Of a DNA stretch of 64,000 nucleotides, positions 52,124-62,394 are shown one piece after another. Made by a program: the position numbers and the translations under genes. Location: the NCBI GenBank assembly GCA_963210315.1, contig OY723321.1:976271-1040270 (forward strand), read 5' to 3'. The notes beneath the pieces are model-generated. The model made no database searches. It was not told the origin of the DNA and worked only from the letters and a program-made list of their open reading frames with translations. How positions within the stretch are numbered: the stretch's first letter is position 1; the number at the start of each line of letters is the position of its first letter. This DNA is from Rhynchopus euleeides (Eukaryota; Euglenozoa; Diplonemea; Diplonemida; Diplonemidae).

Positions 52124-53970
52124 ATGACCGCTGAAGTTGAGGTGAAGCGCGATGGCATGGTGTACCTGTCGGCCCTCAAGAAGGAGCTGACGCTCCGCCT
52201 GGAGGAGGCAAAGACCACTGGAATGCAGGAGGCCCTCGGGGACTTGATCCTGCTGAGGGCAAGCCTCTACAAGACTGCGAAGAGTGTCGTTGCCGGCGAT
52301 TCCCCTGCGGACGCCAGTAACGGGCAGAACGGCCACAGCAACGGGGAGGAGGCCAAGGAGGACGACAAGACGGAGGGCGCAGAGAAGGAGAAGACGGAGG
52401 AGAAGGAGAAGGGCGAGGAGGAGAAGGAGAAGAAGGCGGAGAAGGCGGATGCCGTGGAGGAGGTGACGGAGGAGATCAACGCGGCGATTATCGAGAAGCT
52501 GCGTGAGGCCAACGAGGAGGCGTACCAGATCTGCAAGGACTGCCTCGGCATGTTCAGCAGCCTTGAGAAGGAGTCGCCGGAGGTGCCGCGGTCGGGTGAC
52601 TGCCCTGTCGGCGTGGGGGATGACGGACACTCGTTGCCGTACTCCTCGAAGACGGTGAATATGTTCAACGTCCCGCTGAAGCGCCGCCTGCAGACGGTGA
52701 CTGTCATGATCATGAACTTCTTCCTCGGCATCCCGCTCTTCATCGGGACGTGGATCCTGCTGCACCTGATCCCCTTCCTGTTCCCCTTCATGATTATGTA
52801 CGACCTCTACATGATTTACCACCTCATCTTCCCCCCGGTGATTCCGTATCCCGAGCCGAAGTCGTTCCGCAACTGGACAGTCTGGAAGTACATGCGGGAC
52901 TACTTCCCCATCGCCCTGCGCATTGAGGACTCCACACTCTTCCGCGGGGTGGGGAAGATCTACGGTGAGGACGGCAAGCCCGTGGAGCGTGAGGCCGAGC
53001 CGTCTGGGCAGAAGAACAACTACCTGTTCACTATCCACCCGCACGGGCTGCACTCCTTCGGCGCGTTCCTCAACTTCGCAACTAACGCGACTGGGATTGA
53101 TGAGCTGATGCCGGAGCTGAAGATTTCCACCCAGACGCTTGCCATCCAGTTCAAGCTGCCGCTGTGGCGCGAGCTCCTGATGGGCTCCGGCATGGGTGAC
53201 GCCAACCGCGGCACGCTTCTGAAGGTGCTGAACGGCCCCCCCGGCAGCAGCGCGGCGCTGGTTGTGGGTGGCGCGGAGGAGGCACTCAACGCGTCCCCCG
53301 GGACGTTCGACCTGATCCTGCACAAGCGCAAGGGCTTCGTCAGGATCGCCCTGCAGACCGGGGCGCACCTCGTCCCCTGCTTCTCCTTCGGGGAGAACGA
53401 CGTGTACCGCCCCCTCACCAAGGAGACCCCGCAGGTGCGCTCCTTCCTGCGCCGCGTGCAGTCGGTGCTGGGCTTTGCCGTCCCACTCTTCATGGGGCGC
53501 GGTGTGTTCAGCTACGGGTTCGGGCTGCTGCCGCACCGCCGCCGCGTCACCATGGTGATCGGCAAGCCCATTCTGGTGGAGAAGTGGCAGAAGCCGTGGG
53601 ACCCGAAGGACAAGGAGCTCGCGGCTCTCGTGGACGAGCTGCACAAGAAGTACGAAGAGGAGCTGACCGACCTCTACAACAGGCACAAGGTATGCTGGTT
53701 GCTGCACCTCCTTTGCTAGTTTATCTACTTTCCCACCTGCACCACGCCACCCTGAACAAATGATCGGGCACTAACGCTAGGAGTTCCGCCACACTGCGGT
53801 GCCTACACCAAAGTCTCCTCATGCCCGAAACACTGTGCGCACCCCCTCACATGATTCACATGCTGCGTGCGCTGCCCAACATGCCTCCTTATTGCCCTGC
53901 CACACCGCCACGACCCCAACAGGATGTGTACGCGCTGAACCGCACGAGCGACCTCCGCATCACTCAGTAG
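52124..53970 (+). CDS. DGAT2: Diacylglycerol O-acyltransferase, DGAT2 family
   Basis: Catalyses acyl-CoA + diacylglycerol to triacylglycerol in the ER membrane. Proposed exons: 52124-53689 and 53923-53970, 537 aa; donor GTATGC, acceptor AACAG. Conserved blocks: a hydrophobic hairpin at residues ~189-235, RDYFPI (Tyr260-Phe-Pro), the catalytic HPHG at 305-308, VVGGAEEAL, GAHLVPCFSFGENDVY, and LYNRHK at the end of exon 1. The last exon adds only 15 residues. Unusual: a ~185-residue N-terminal extension with a conserved-looking helical start (LKKELTLRLEEA) and a long Glu/Lys-rich stretch (residues ~85-125) before the membrane part. DGAT2 proteins are usually 330-390 aa without it. Monoacylglycerol or wax-ester specificity cannot be excluded. 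Confidence 0.93.
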
Positions 53971-56900
53971 AGTACGACGCTTCGGACAGCCGGGGAAACG
54001 TGGGAGGCGAGAGGGATTGCCTGCCAACGAGCATCCCCTACCCCAATGCCCTGCCCCTTGGCTGTGAGACTTGTGAGAGTCTCCACTCGGGTTGGCTGAG
54101 GGCTCAGGGCTGTGCTGTCGCGGCTCGAAACAAGCTGAAATACTCAACTGATGGGCGTGTCGAGGGTGCCCCGTCGGGTGAGGGTGGCTCTGCTATGGAG
54201 GGTCTGGGTCTAAGCTATCTGATTCTTCTCACGGAGCTGCGCTTTTGTTGTTGCGCAGCGTGATTTGGGGAGGGCGGGGGAATCATGGTTTTGTGGTGGC
54301 AAATCCAACGCCGTTCGGTCGGCGACGCAGTGCTTGTCAAAGAGAGAGCGATACGCTGCAACAAAAAATGCGGAATCCTCCTCTGGCAACATTGTCTGCG
54401 CCGAGCTGGCAACCAATGGTTTGTGGCATCGACACCCCCTCCCTGCCCACATCCCCTGTTTATGTGCCAGTCGTCAATTAGAAAGAACACGCAACAAACC
54501 CCTTCCCCCCCCCCCCCCCCCGCCTCAACCCGACCTCTGGGTAGCGTTTGAAGCTCTTCTTTTTTGATGTTGCTGCCGATGGCACCGTCCGGCATTCCCA
54601 CCCTCCCGACTCCTAGCCCCTCTGCGGCCGCTTGGGACTAAACGCGTCCGTTGAACAACGTGTTTTCTCAAGAAGCGCATCGGTGGCGGAGAGTTTTGTC
54701 TTTATGTTTGGACCGAGAGAAGTTCGGCCAATATGTTTGGTGTGCTGCCCCGGCCTGCACAAAGCAGGCAGCAAGGGCAATCAGTGGCATTGGCAAAAAT
54801 AGTGGTTTTTTCCTCTCGGAGGAACCCTAACAGGTGCAGGTATGGCTCGAATGATGTGCACCCAACGCACTCGTCGTGTTGATGTCTGTCACTTTCTTCG
54901 AGAGCAAGACTGGCTCCCACAGTCACTCCTAGCAGTGGCTCGTCATTGTACTAGCAGTGCTATGTACGGTATTTTTGAAGGAACGTGCCAGTTTTGCAAG
55001 TTATTCGTGTGTACTGTGTTGTGTGTCGGTTCAAAAACGCACCCCTGATTTTTTTATCATCTTTCTTGCCACTCTTGCTGCAGCAATACACTGCGGTAGG
55101 AAACAAGCAAAAAAATGGGGGTGCGGGCCAACAAAAGGTACAGAAAAATCAGCGCGCCTTCTGGCTCAAACGCGGATGCCAAAGGGGCTGCCTGCCTTTT
55201 GTCCCCCCCCCCCCCCCCGCCCCCACCCCTACCCCTACCCCATTAGTCGATGCAACCGCGAACCACTTTCGCCCACCCCCCCGCCCCCCCCCCCCTGCAC
55301 CCCACCCGCATCTATGATTTTGTTTTAGCACCGATTGCCCTTTACTCGCCCCTCACACCCACCCCACCCCACCCCCCCTCGCAACCAGCCGTTCATTCGC
55401 CCTCGGCATTCGCCTCGCCGAAAGCACGAGGTGCAGCATATGTGGCGTTGCTGTCCCCCCTCCCCACCCCCCCACCCCCATCATGGCCGAAACCCAAGAA
55501 CAGGAGGTATCTGGCACAGGTCATCAAAAAGTAGCAAATCGTTCAAAAGATATCCTGGCAGTGTGACACAGTTTGGGACAAAAAGTGTCACAGGCATGAT
55601 GCGAAGCAGGGTCTGTGTGTGTGTGTGTGCCTCTCATCTACCATGTCTTCCTCCCCCCAATCAGAAGGGGTGGAGGCTGGGAACGTTTGTTGACTCACAC
55701 TCAGAAGTTTGTGACACACGGCCTGATTTTCCCCATCAAACTTCTGATGTGAGTCAACAAATGTTCCCAGCCTACACACAGAGGGTGCGGAAGGCACCCA
55801 CCCCGGTTCCAACCTCTGACTCAACATACCTCTCTGGATGCCCGAAACCAAAACCGACCCCCGAAGGGGGGGGAAGGGAGGCTGTGCACATCGCCGCTAC
55901 ACCCCTCCTCCCTCCCCCCAACCCCCCCCCCCCCTCAGCACCACCACCAGCCCTCTTCTCCTCCCCACCGCAGCGCCGGGGAGGGGGTCGGGCGGGGTGG
56001 AGGTCGCGGCGTGAGCCTGCGGGAAAGCGGCTTGCGTGGGCCTTGTTGCCAACTTCCGTTGGAAGAGGGTCCTGGGGGTGGGTGGGGGGAGAGGGGGGGG
56101 GGGTAAGGCTGATTGCTGATTGGCGTGCGTGTGTGTGTGTGGGTCGGGCGGGGTGTGCGTGGGTGTGTTGTTGAGTTAGGGGGATGCAAGGTGGTGCACA
56201 GGGCAATATATATCATACGATCCTTCCCTCCCCCCTCCCCCCCCCCCCCCCCCAGGCACGTTCGAAAGTGTCTCGTGGCGTGCCCTACAGCCCACTCTAG
56301 CCTGGGGGGGTATGCTACGCAGAATGGACTGATCTCAAACACACACACACACGCACACATCGAAGTGTGCTGACAAAATCTCACTGTTAGGCGTAAAAAC
56401 GCGGTCAGAGCGTCCCCTCGGGGGGGGGGAGCTTAAGCGGATGCGCGTAGCCAGCGCTATCCCGTCTCATGTCCCCTCCCGGCCCTTTCACGGGCTCTCT
56501 TTCTGTGCGGTGCGCCGTCATGTCACAGAGGGCAGAGCTGCTGCGTTGTGCGGCAGGCTTGGTGGCAGTTCAGGCGCTCCGATGTGGTTATTCTTTTTAC
56601 GCTTTCTGAGATGAAATTCTCATGCCTTTCTCTCCCAACGGGCTGCCATTTTGGCTCGGTGTCAACAGCATTGTCAGTGCCGCCCGGCTCCTTTTGTGGA
56701 GGGGTGGGGTGGGGCAGGGCGGTGGGTCAGGTGTTTCTCTTATGTGATGTCATATCTCGCTCAAAAAACAATCAAAAAGGCCAGAGTTGGACGAGAGGGC
56801 CCTCACCTGGGTACTGCAGATGTCCTGCCGGCATCGTATCTCCTCTCCACAAAAGGGGGTGCGCAGGGTGGTGCCGTCGGGGGTCAACTCCGTGTCTCCT

Positions 56901-57136
56901 TCACGAAGGTTTCGAGACCATCGGCAGATGTCAAAAAAATAATGTCAAAACAAGGGGGGGTATCGATTTTTTCGGTTTTTTTCCGTTTTTTCCTTTTTTT
57001 TCGTTTTTTCCGCCTGTGGGCGCTGGCTGCGACTTGGTCAAAATTCGACGAAAAAAATCCGAAACAAAAACGGAAAACGAAAAAACGGAAAATCCCAAAA
57101 TCGACAGCCTGATTTTCCGTTTTTTTCTTTTTTTTT
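53971..57136. other. Intergenic region after DGAT2, no firm gene
   Basis: C14-C17 runs at 54505-54523, 55202-55217, 55920 and 56235-56253. A/T-rich mirrored runs lie at 56960-57130, directly before the 191-bp repeat. Short frames around 54700-55050 read plausibly on either strand, so none is called. Confidence 0.45.
55674..55773. repeat. 100-bp inverted repeat (hairpin)
   Basis: Arms 55674-55710 and 55738-55773 (AGGCTGGGAACGTTTGTTGA.. and complement) match with one substitution and a 1-base indel, around a 27-base loop. No further inverted sequence outside, so it may be a small foldback element. Confidence 0.9.
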
Positions 57137-57327
57137 CGTATCCGTCAGGTGGACCACCGGGTGGGGAGAGATCCGGTGTGAGGCACTTGGGTCCGTCCAG
57201 GTGGGCAGGGGGAACCTGGGGGCGGGGGGCCTCAAAACCCGTCTACCAGTGCCGCTTCTAATCTCGTCGGTCTTGTCCCAACCACCACCAGCCAGCCCAG
57301 AACGCCCTGACGCTGCGACCTCGTCGA
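57137..57327 (-). repeat. 191-bp repeat, inverted copy of 16341-16531
   Basis: Near-exact reverse complement of the block at 16341-16531. It ends about 40 bp before the 31-bp array. Confidence 0.9.
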
Positions 57328-57366
57328 TTTTTCCGTTTCGAATTCGCCTGATTCGCCTGATTTTCT

Positions 57367-59878
57367 ATCTACGAGGTTGCCCCAATACTTTCCGCACCTC
57401 TACGAGGTTGCCCCGATATTTTCCGCACCTCTGCGAGGTTGCCCCGATATTTTCCGCACCTCTGCGAGGTTGCCCCGATACTTTCCGCATCTCTGCGAGG
57501 TTGCCCCGATACTTTCCGCACCTCTGCGAGGTTGCCCCGATACTTTCCGCATCTCTGCGAGGTTGCCCCCGATATTTTCCGCACCTCAGCGAGGTTGCCC
57601 CGATACTTTCCGCACCTGTGCGAGGTTGCCCCGATATTTTCCGCACCTCAGCGAGGTTGCCCCGATACTTTCCGCACCTCTGCGAGGTTGCCCCGATACT
57701 TTCCGCATCTCTGCGAGGTTGCCCCGATACTTTCCGCACCTCTACGAGGTTGCCCCGATATTTTCCGCACCTCTGCGAGGTTGCCCCGATACTTTCCGCA
57801 TCTCTACGAGGTTGCCCCGATATTTTCCGCACCTCTGCGAGGTTGCCCCGATACTTTCCGCACCTCTGCGAGGTTGCCCCGATACTTTCCGCATCTCTGC
57901 GAGGTTGCCCCCGATATTTTCCGCACCTCAGCGAGGTTGCCCCGATACTTTCCGCACCTGTGCGAGGTTGCCCCGATATTTTCCGCACCTCAGCGAGGTT
58001 GCCCCGATACTTTCCGCACCTCTGCGAGGTTGCCCCGATACTTTCCGCATCTCTGCGAGGTTGCCCCGATACTTTCCGCACCTCTACGAGGTTGCCCCGA
58101 TATTTTCCGCACCTCTGCGAGGTTGCCCCGATACTTTCCGCATCTCTACGAGGTTGCCCCGATATTTTCCGCACCTCTGCGAGGTTGCCCCGATACTTTC
58201 CGCACCTCTGCGAGGTTGCCCCGATATTTTCCGCACCTCTGCGAGGTTGCCCCGATACTTTCCGCACCTCTACGAGGTTGCCCCGATATTTTCCGCACCT
58301 CTACGAGGTTGCCCCGATATTTTCCGCACCTCTACGAGGTTGCCCCAATACTTTCCGCACCTCTGCGAGGTTGCCCCGATACTTTCCGCACCTCTGCGAG
58401 GTTGCCCCGATACTTTCCGCACCTCAGCGAGGTTGCCCCGATACTTTCCGCACCTCAGCGAGGTTGCCCCGATACTTTCCGCATCTCTGCGAGGTTGCCC
58501 CGATACTTTCCGCACCTCTACGAGGTTGCCCCGATATTTTCCGCATCTCTGCGAGGTTGCCCCGATACTTTCCGCATCTCTACGAGGTTGCCCCGATATT
58601 TTCCGCACCTCTACGAGGTTGCCCCAATACTTTCCGCACCTCTACGAGGTTGCCCCGATATTTTCCGCACCTCTGCGAGGTTGCCCCGATATTTTCCGCA
58701 CCTCTGCGAGGTTGCCCCGATACTTTCCGCATCTCTGCGAGGTTGCCCCGATATTTTCCGCACCTCAGCGAGGTTGCCCCGATACTTTCCGCACCTCTAC
58801 GAGGTTGCCCCGATATTTTCCGCACCTCTGCGAGGTTGCCCCGATACTTTCCGCATCTCTGCGAGGTTGCCCCCGATATTTTCCGCACCTCAGCGAGGTT
58901 GCCCCGATACTTTCCGCACCTGTGCGAGGTTGCCCCGATATTTTCCGCACCTCAGCGAGGTTGCCCCGATACTTTCCGCACCTCTGCGAGGTTGCCCCGA
59001 TACTTTCCGCACCTCTACGAGGTTGCCCCGATATTTTCCGCACCTCTGCGAGGTTGCCCCGATACTTTCCGCACCTCTGCGAGGTTGCCCCGATATTTTC
59101 CGCACCTCTGCGAGGTTGCCCCGATACTTTCCGCATCTCTACGAGGTTGCCCCGATATTTTCCGCACCTCTGCGAGGTTGCCCCGATACTTTCCGCACCT
59201 CTGCGAGGTTGCCCCGATATTTTCCGCACCTCTACGAGGTTGCCCCGATATTTTCCGCACCTCTGCGAGGTTGCCCCGATACTTTCCGCACCTCTACGAG
59301 GTTGCCCCAATACTTTCCGCACCTCTGCGAGGTTGCCCCGATATTTTCCGCACCTCTGCGAGGTTGCCCCGATACTTTCCGCACCTCTACGAGGTTGCCC
59401 CAATACTTTCCGCACCTCTACGAGGTTGCCCCGATATTTTCCGCACCTCTGCGAGGTTGCCCCGATATTTTCCGCACCTCGGCGAGGTTGCCCCAGCATC
59501 TTCCGCACCTCGGCGAGGTTGCCCCAGCATCTTCCGCACCTTGGCGAGGTTGCCCCAGCATCTTCCGCACCTCGGCGAGGTTGCCCCGGCATCTTCCGCA
59601 CCTTGGCGAGGTTGCCCCGGCATCTTCCGCACCTTGGCGAGGTTGCCCCAGCATCTTCCGCACCTCGGCGAGGTTGCCCCGGCATCTTCCGCACCTTGGC
59701 GAGGTTGCCCCAGCATCTTCCGCACCTCGGCGAGGTTGCCCCAGCATCTTCCGCACCTTGGCGAGGTTGCCCCAGCATTTTCCGCACCTCGGCGAGGTTG
59801 CCCCGGCATCTTCCGCACCTTGGCGAGGTTGCCCCGGCATTTTCCGCACCTTGGCGAGGTTGCCCCAGCCTGTTCCGC
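57367..59878. repeat. 31-bp tandem array, about 81 units
   Basis: The unit core is GAGGTTGCCCC..TTTCCGCACCTC plus a 3-base spacer. Units from 57367 to ~59470 carry GATATT/GATACT in the middle; units from ~59470 to 59878 carry AGCATC/GGCATC and CTTGG/CTCGG spacers. Three units are 32 bp long (an extra C at about 57570, 57912 and 58874), marking higher-order repeats of 342 bp and a third copy 962 bp further on. All three + frames are open across the array, because 31 is not a multiple of 3 and the unit has no stops in any frame. The resulting 840-900-codon frames all encode the same 31-residue peptide repeat and are treated as a by-product, not genes. Confidence 0.97.
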
Positions 59879-61843
59879 ATGGCTCGCCGTGTAGGCGACC
59901 TTGCCTTTTTTGCCGGCTTGCCTCGCTGCGCCCTGGAGCGCCGTGGTGTCCGACGTTCTTGAACCAAGCTTGAGGATTCTCTGGCAGATGTTCACCGTGT
60001 CCTTCACGTCTCAACGGGTTCTTCGGGTGTCCCATTCAAAAAAAGACCCGAATAATATGACGACTTTGCTAAACTGGACCCAACTCCCCAAACTCTTTTT
60101 TTTTGCCATTTTTCAGCATTTTCCCCCGATTTTTCGGTTTTTTTTTGAAAAAATTTATTTTTTGTCCAGAATCGACACCCCGCAAGCAGACGTACCCACA
60201 GAATGTTCTGCATCTCCTATTGAATGTGGAAAAAATTCTCCTCACCCCCCTCCGTTACTTCTCTCCATTTTCCAGTGCCCAAACAGGGGCATCCGACAGG
60301 AGACACCACCCCGCCCCCTCCTTTTCCGCTCGAAACGTGCAGCAAAGATACACACCCACCCACCCCACATTGAGCTGCACACTGACACATCTATTTGACA
60401 CCAGAGCCAAAGGGGTCTCTCCGACCCCCCCTCTCTCTCTCTCTCTGACAGCAGTGTTCGCGCGAGGTCGGCACTGTGTGTCGCCCTCCCCCCCCTCCTC
60501 CTTCCCTAGTCCTCATGATCTCTCTTCTCTCTCTCTGTCCGTCTGTCTCTTACTCTCACGTGCTCGGCAGGTGTGTCTGTCAAGCGCTTTGAGTATCGCT
60601 CCCCCAACCCGCATGCTTCCCCTCCGCCTTTTGCAACAAAAGGTATTGTAGTGGTCTCCCCGCGTTGGTGCCAACGTGTGCACGGATGCGTGCATCAGGC
60701 TGGTGTCCTGGATTGGCGGAGTGGAAATCCAGCCAATGGCACTCGCAGGAGATCTATCTGCAGGAGGGCAGCAATATGGAAGGGGGCGGGGGTGGTGATA
60801 CGACAAAATACGACTATTGGTTTGCTGTGCCCCAGCTTTCGTTTTGGGCGCCTCCTGGATGTCAACTTTTTTTTGTGATTTTCCCCCCCCACCGGCGCAA
60901 CAAGTAAGCCAAATGCAGCCGAGTGAATCTCAAGCGAGAAGGGTTATTTTTTGAGGTTTGGAGAGGGTGCATGTGGAGTGGGAAAGTGCACCGACAAATT
61001 GACGTTTTATTTTCCCCCCAATGCTGAACGCCCCACCCCCCAGCAACGCTTTTATCTTTTCTTTTGGTCACTCCCTTCGCCCCCGCCCCCCTGCCTTCAC
61101 CTCCCCCCACTGTGTGTGGGGGGGGGGGGAGAGGGGGTGAAGGGATTTACGCAACAACAACGCTCTGTAGCAAAACAGGATGATATGCCAGTGTCGATGT
61201 CTCCCTGTATCCCCCCCCCGTCCCCCCCCCCGTCCCCCCCCCACCTCTTCTCCCAGTCTGAGAAGGCGTCAGCCACAACTCGGTTGGGGGCGGGGTGGGG
61301 CGGGGCGGGGCGCCGGGAAGGATGGGGGGCAAAGTTATACCAAAAATAACACGGCTGGTGCGTGGTTTGTTGGCCCTAGAATGCTGATTGTCATCGTGGA
61401 AGAGAGTGTTGGTCGGGGTTTGAGCCCAAAGCCCACACCGGTCCCCCCTACCCCCTAACCCAAGCATCTCCTCTTGGTGGTCCATCTTGCCTGCACTGTA
61501 GCGTAGTCCGAGTTCGTGGTTGGTTGTATTGTTGAGTTCTGCTAAACACTCACCCATCCCCCACCCCATACACAGGCGACGCCAAGGCTCTTCAAGGCCT
61601 TCAAGGGTGAGGTTTTCCTCGCAGTCACCCACACCCTATACCCCCTCCCCCCTCTCGTTGTACACGTTCTTCGGAACACTCCCCGAATTTTGTCAAAAAA
61701 ACCAACAAGCAATCCGCCTGTGTATTTTGGACCCCTCTTTTGTTTTGTCTTACTCTGTATTGCCCATCGCCCCCCCCCCCTTTCCCCTTCACACCCCGCC
61801 CTTATTCTCCGTGACGCGTGCGCGCACATCTGAGGAAGGCGCG
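59879..61843. other. Intergenic region, no gene recognised
   Basis: A/T-rich around 60060-60170, then C-tracts and (CT)n runs at 60432-60447 and 60520-60537. G-rich block at 61110-61140 and C-runs at 61210-61245. Confidence 0.45.
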
Positions 61844-62394
61844 ATGTTGCTGCAGTCAGCCGTTCCTCTGAGCGACCCGATGGATGTGCTGGACAGGCTT
61901 GAGCTCGGGGGGCACATCGGGTCCCGTTGCAGGAGCAAGAGGCTGGTCATCCGGACGGACGAGCAGGAGGTGCTGGCAGGGACGTTGCAGGCAGCTCTCG
62001 ACACCTTCCCTGCCTTCCGCGACAACTTCTACGCGTGCGACAAGAGGTATGTTGGATGTACCCTGAACCACCACTTTGAACGACTTGAGCGATGTTTTGG
62101 CGTGCTTGAGGGGCTTTTCCGGGCTTCAGAAATTGTTAGTGAGGCAGGCCTTATAATGTAGCCAATATATGGTTACCTCATGTGCCCTCGTGGCCTGTGA
62201 TGTTCTGGGTTTGTGAACCACGCCTCCCCCCCTACAACAGGCGCCAGCAGCAGCTCACGCAGTGGTGGGAGACAAAAGACGCACGCCTCGTTCCACTTCT
62301 CAGCGCCTGCTCCGACCTCGGGAACTTCGACCGGAGAATAGACCAGCCTATCGCAGCCAAGTCCGAAGAGAGCAAGTCCTGGAACCTGTTCTAG
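61844..62394 (+). CDS. Small two-exon protein of unknown function
   Basis: Proposed exons: 61844-62046 and 62241-62394, 118 aa; donor GTATGT, acceptor ACAACAG, phase kept (the junction rebuilds an Arg codon). The translation is soluble, alpha-helical and protein-like on both sides of the junction (LAGTLQAALDTFPAFRDNFY; RQQQLTQWWETKDARLVPLL) and ends SWNLF. No family is recognised. Support comes from the intron fitting the local splice consensus exactly and from composition. A further upstream exon is possible, since an acceptor-like CTCGCAG lies at about 61617-61623. Confidence 0.6.

Noticed and set aside
52115..53707. 530-codon - strand frame opposite DGAT2
   Set aside because: It is antisense to a fully conserved enzyme frame and has no recognisable motifs.
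57367..59878. CRISPR array
   Set aside because: Units are contiguous with no unique spacers, the host is eukaryotic, and no cas genes are present.
57201..59973. Three overlapping 840-900-codon + frames and long - frames over the array
   Set aside because: They arise from a stop-free 31-bp repeat read in every frame; there is no independent start, domain or composition to support a gene.
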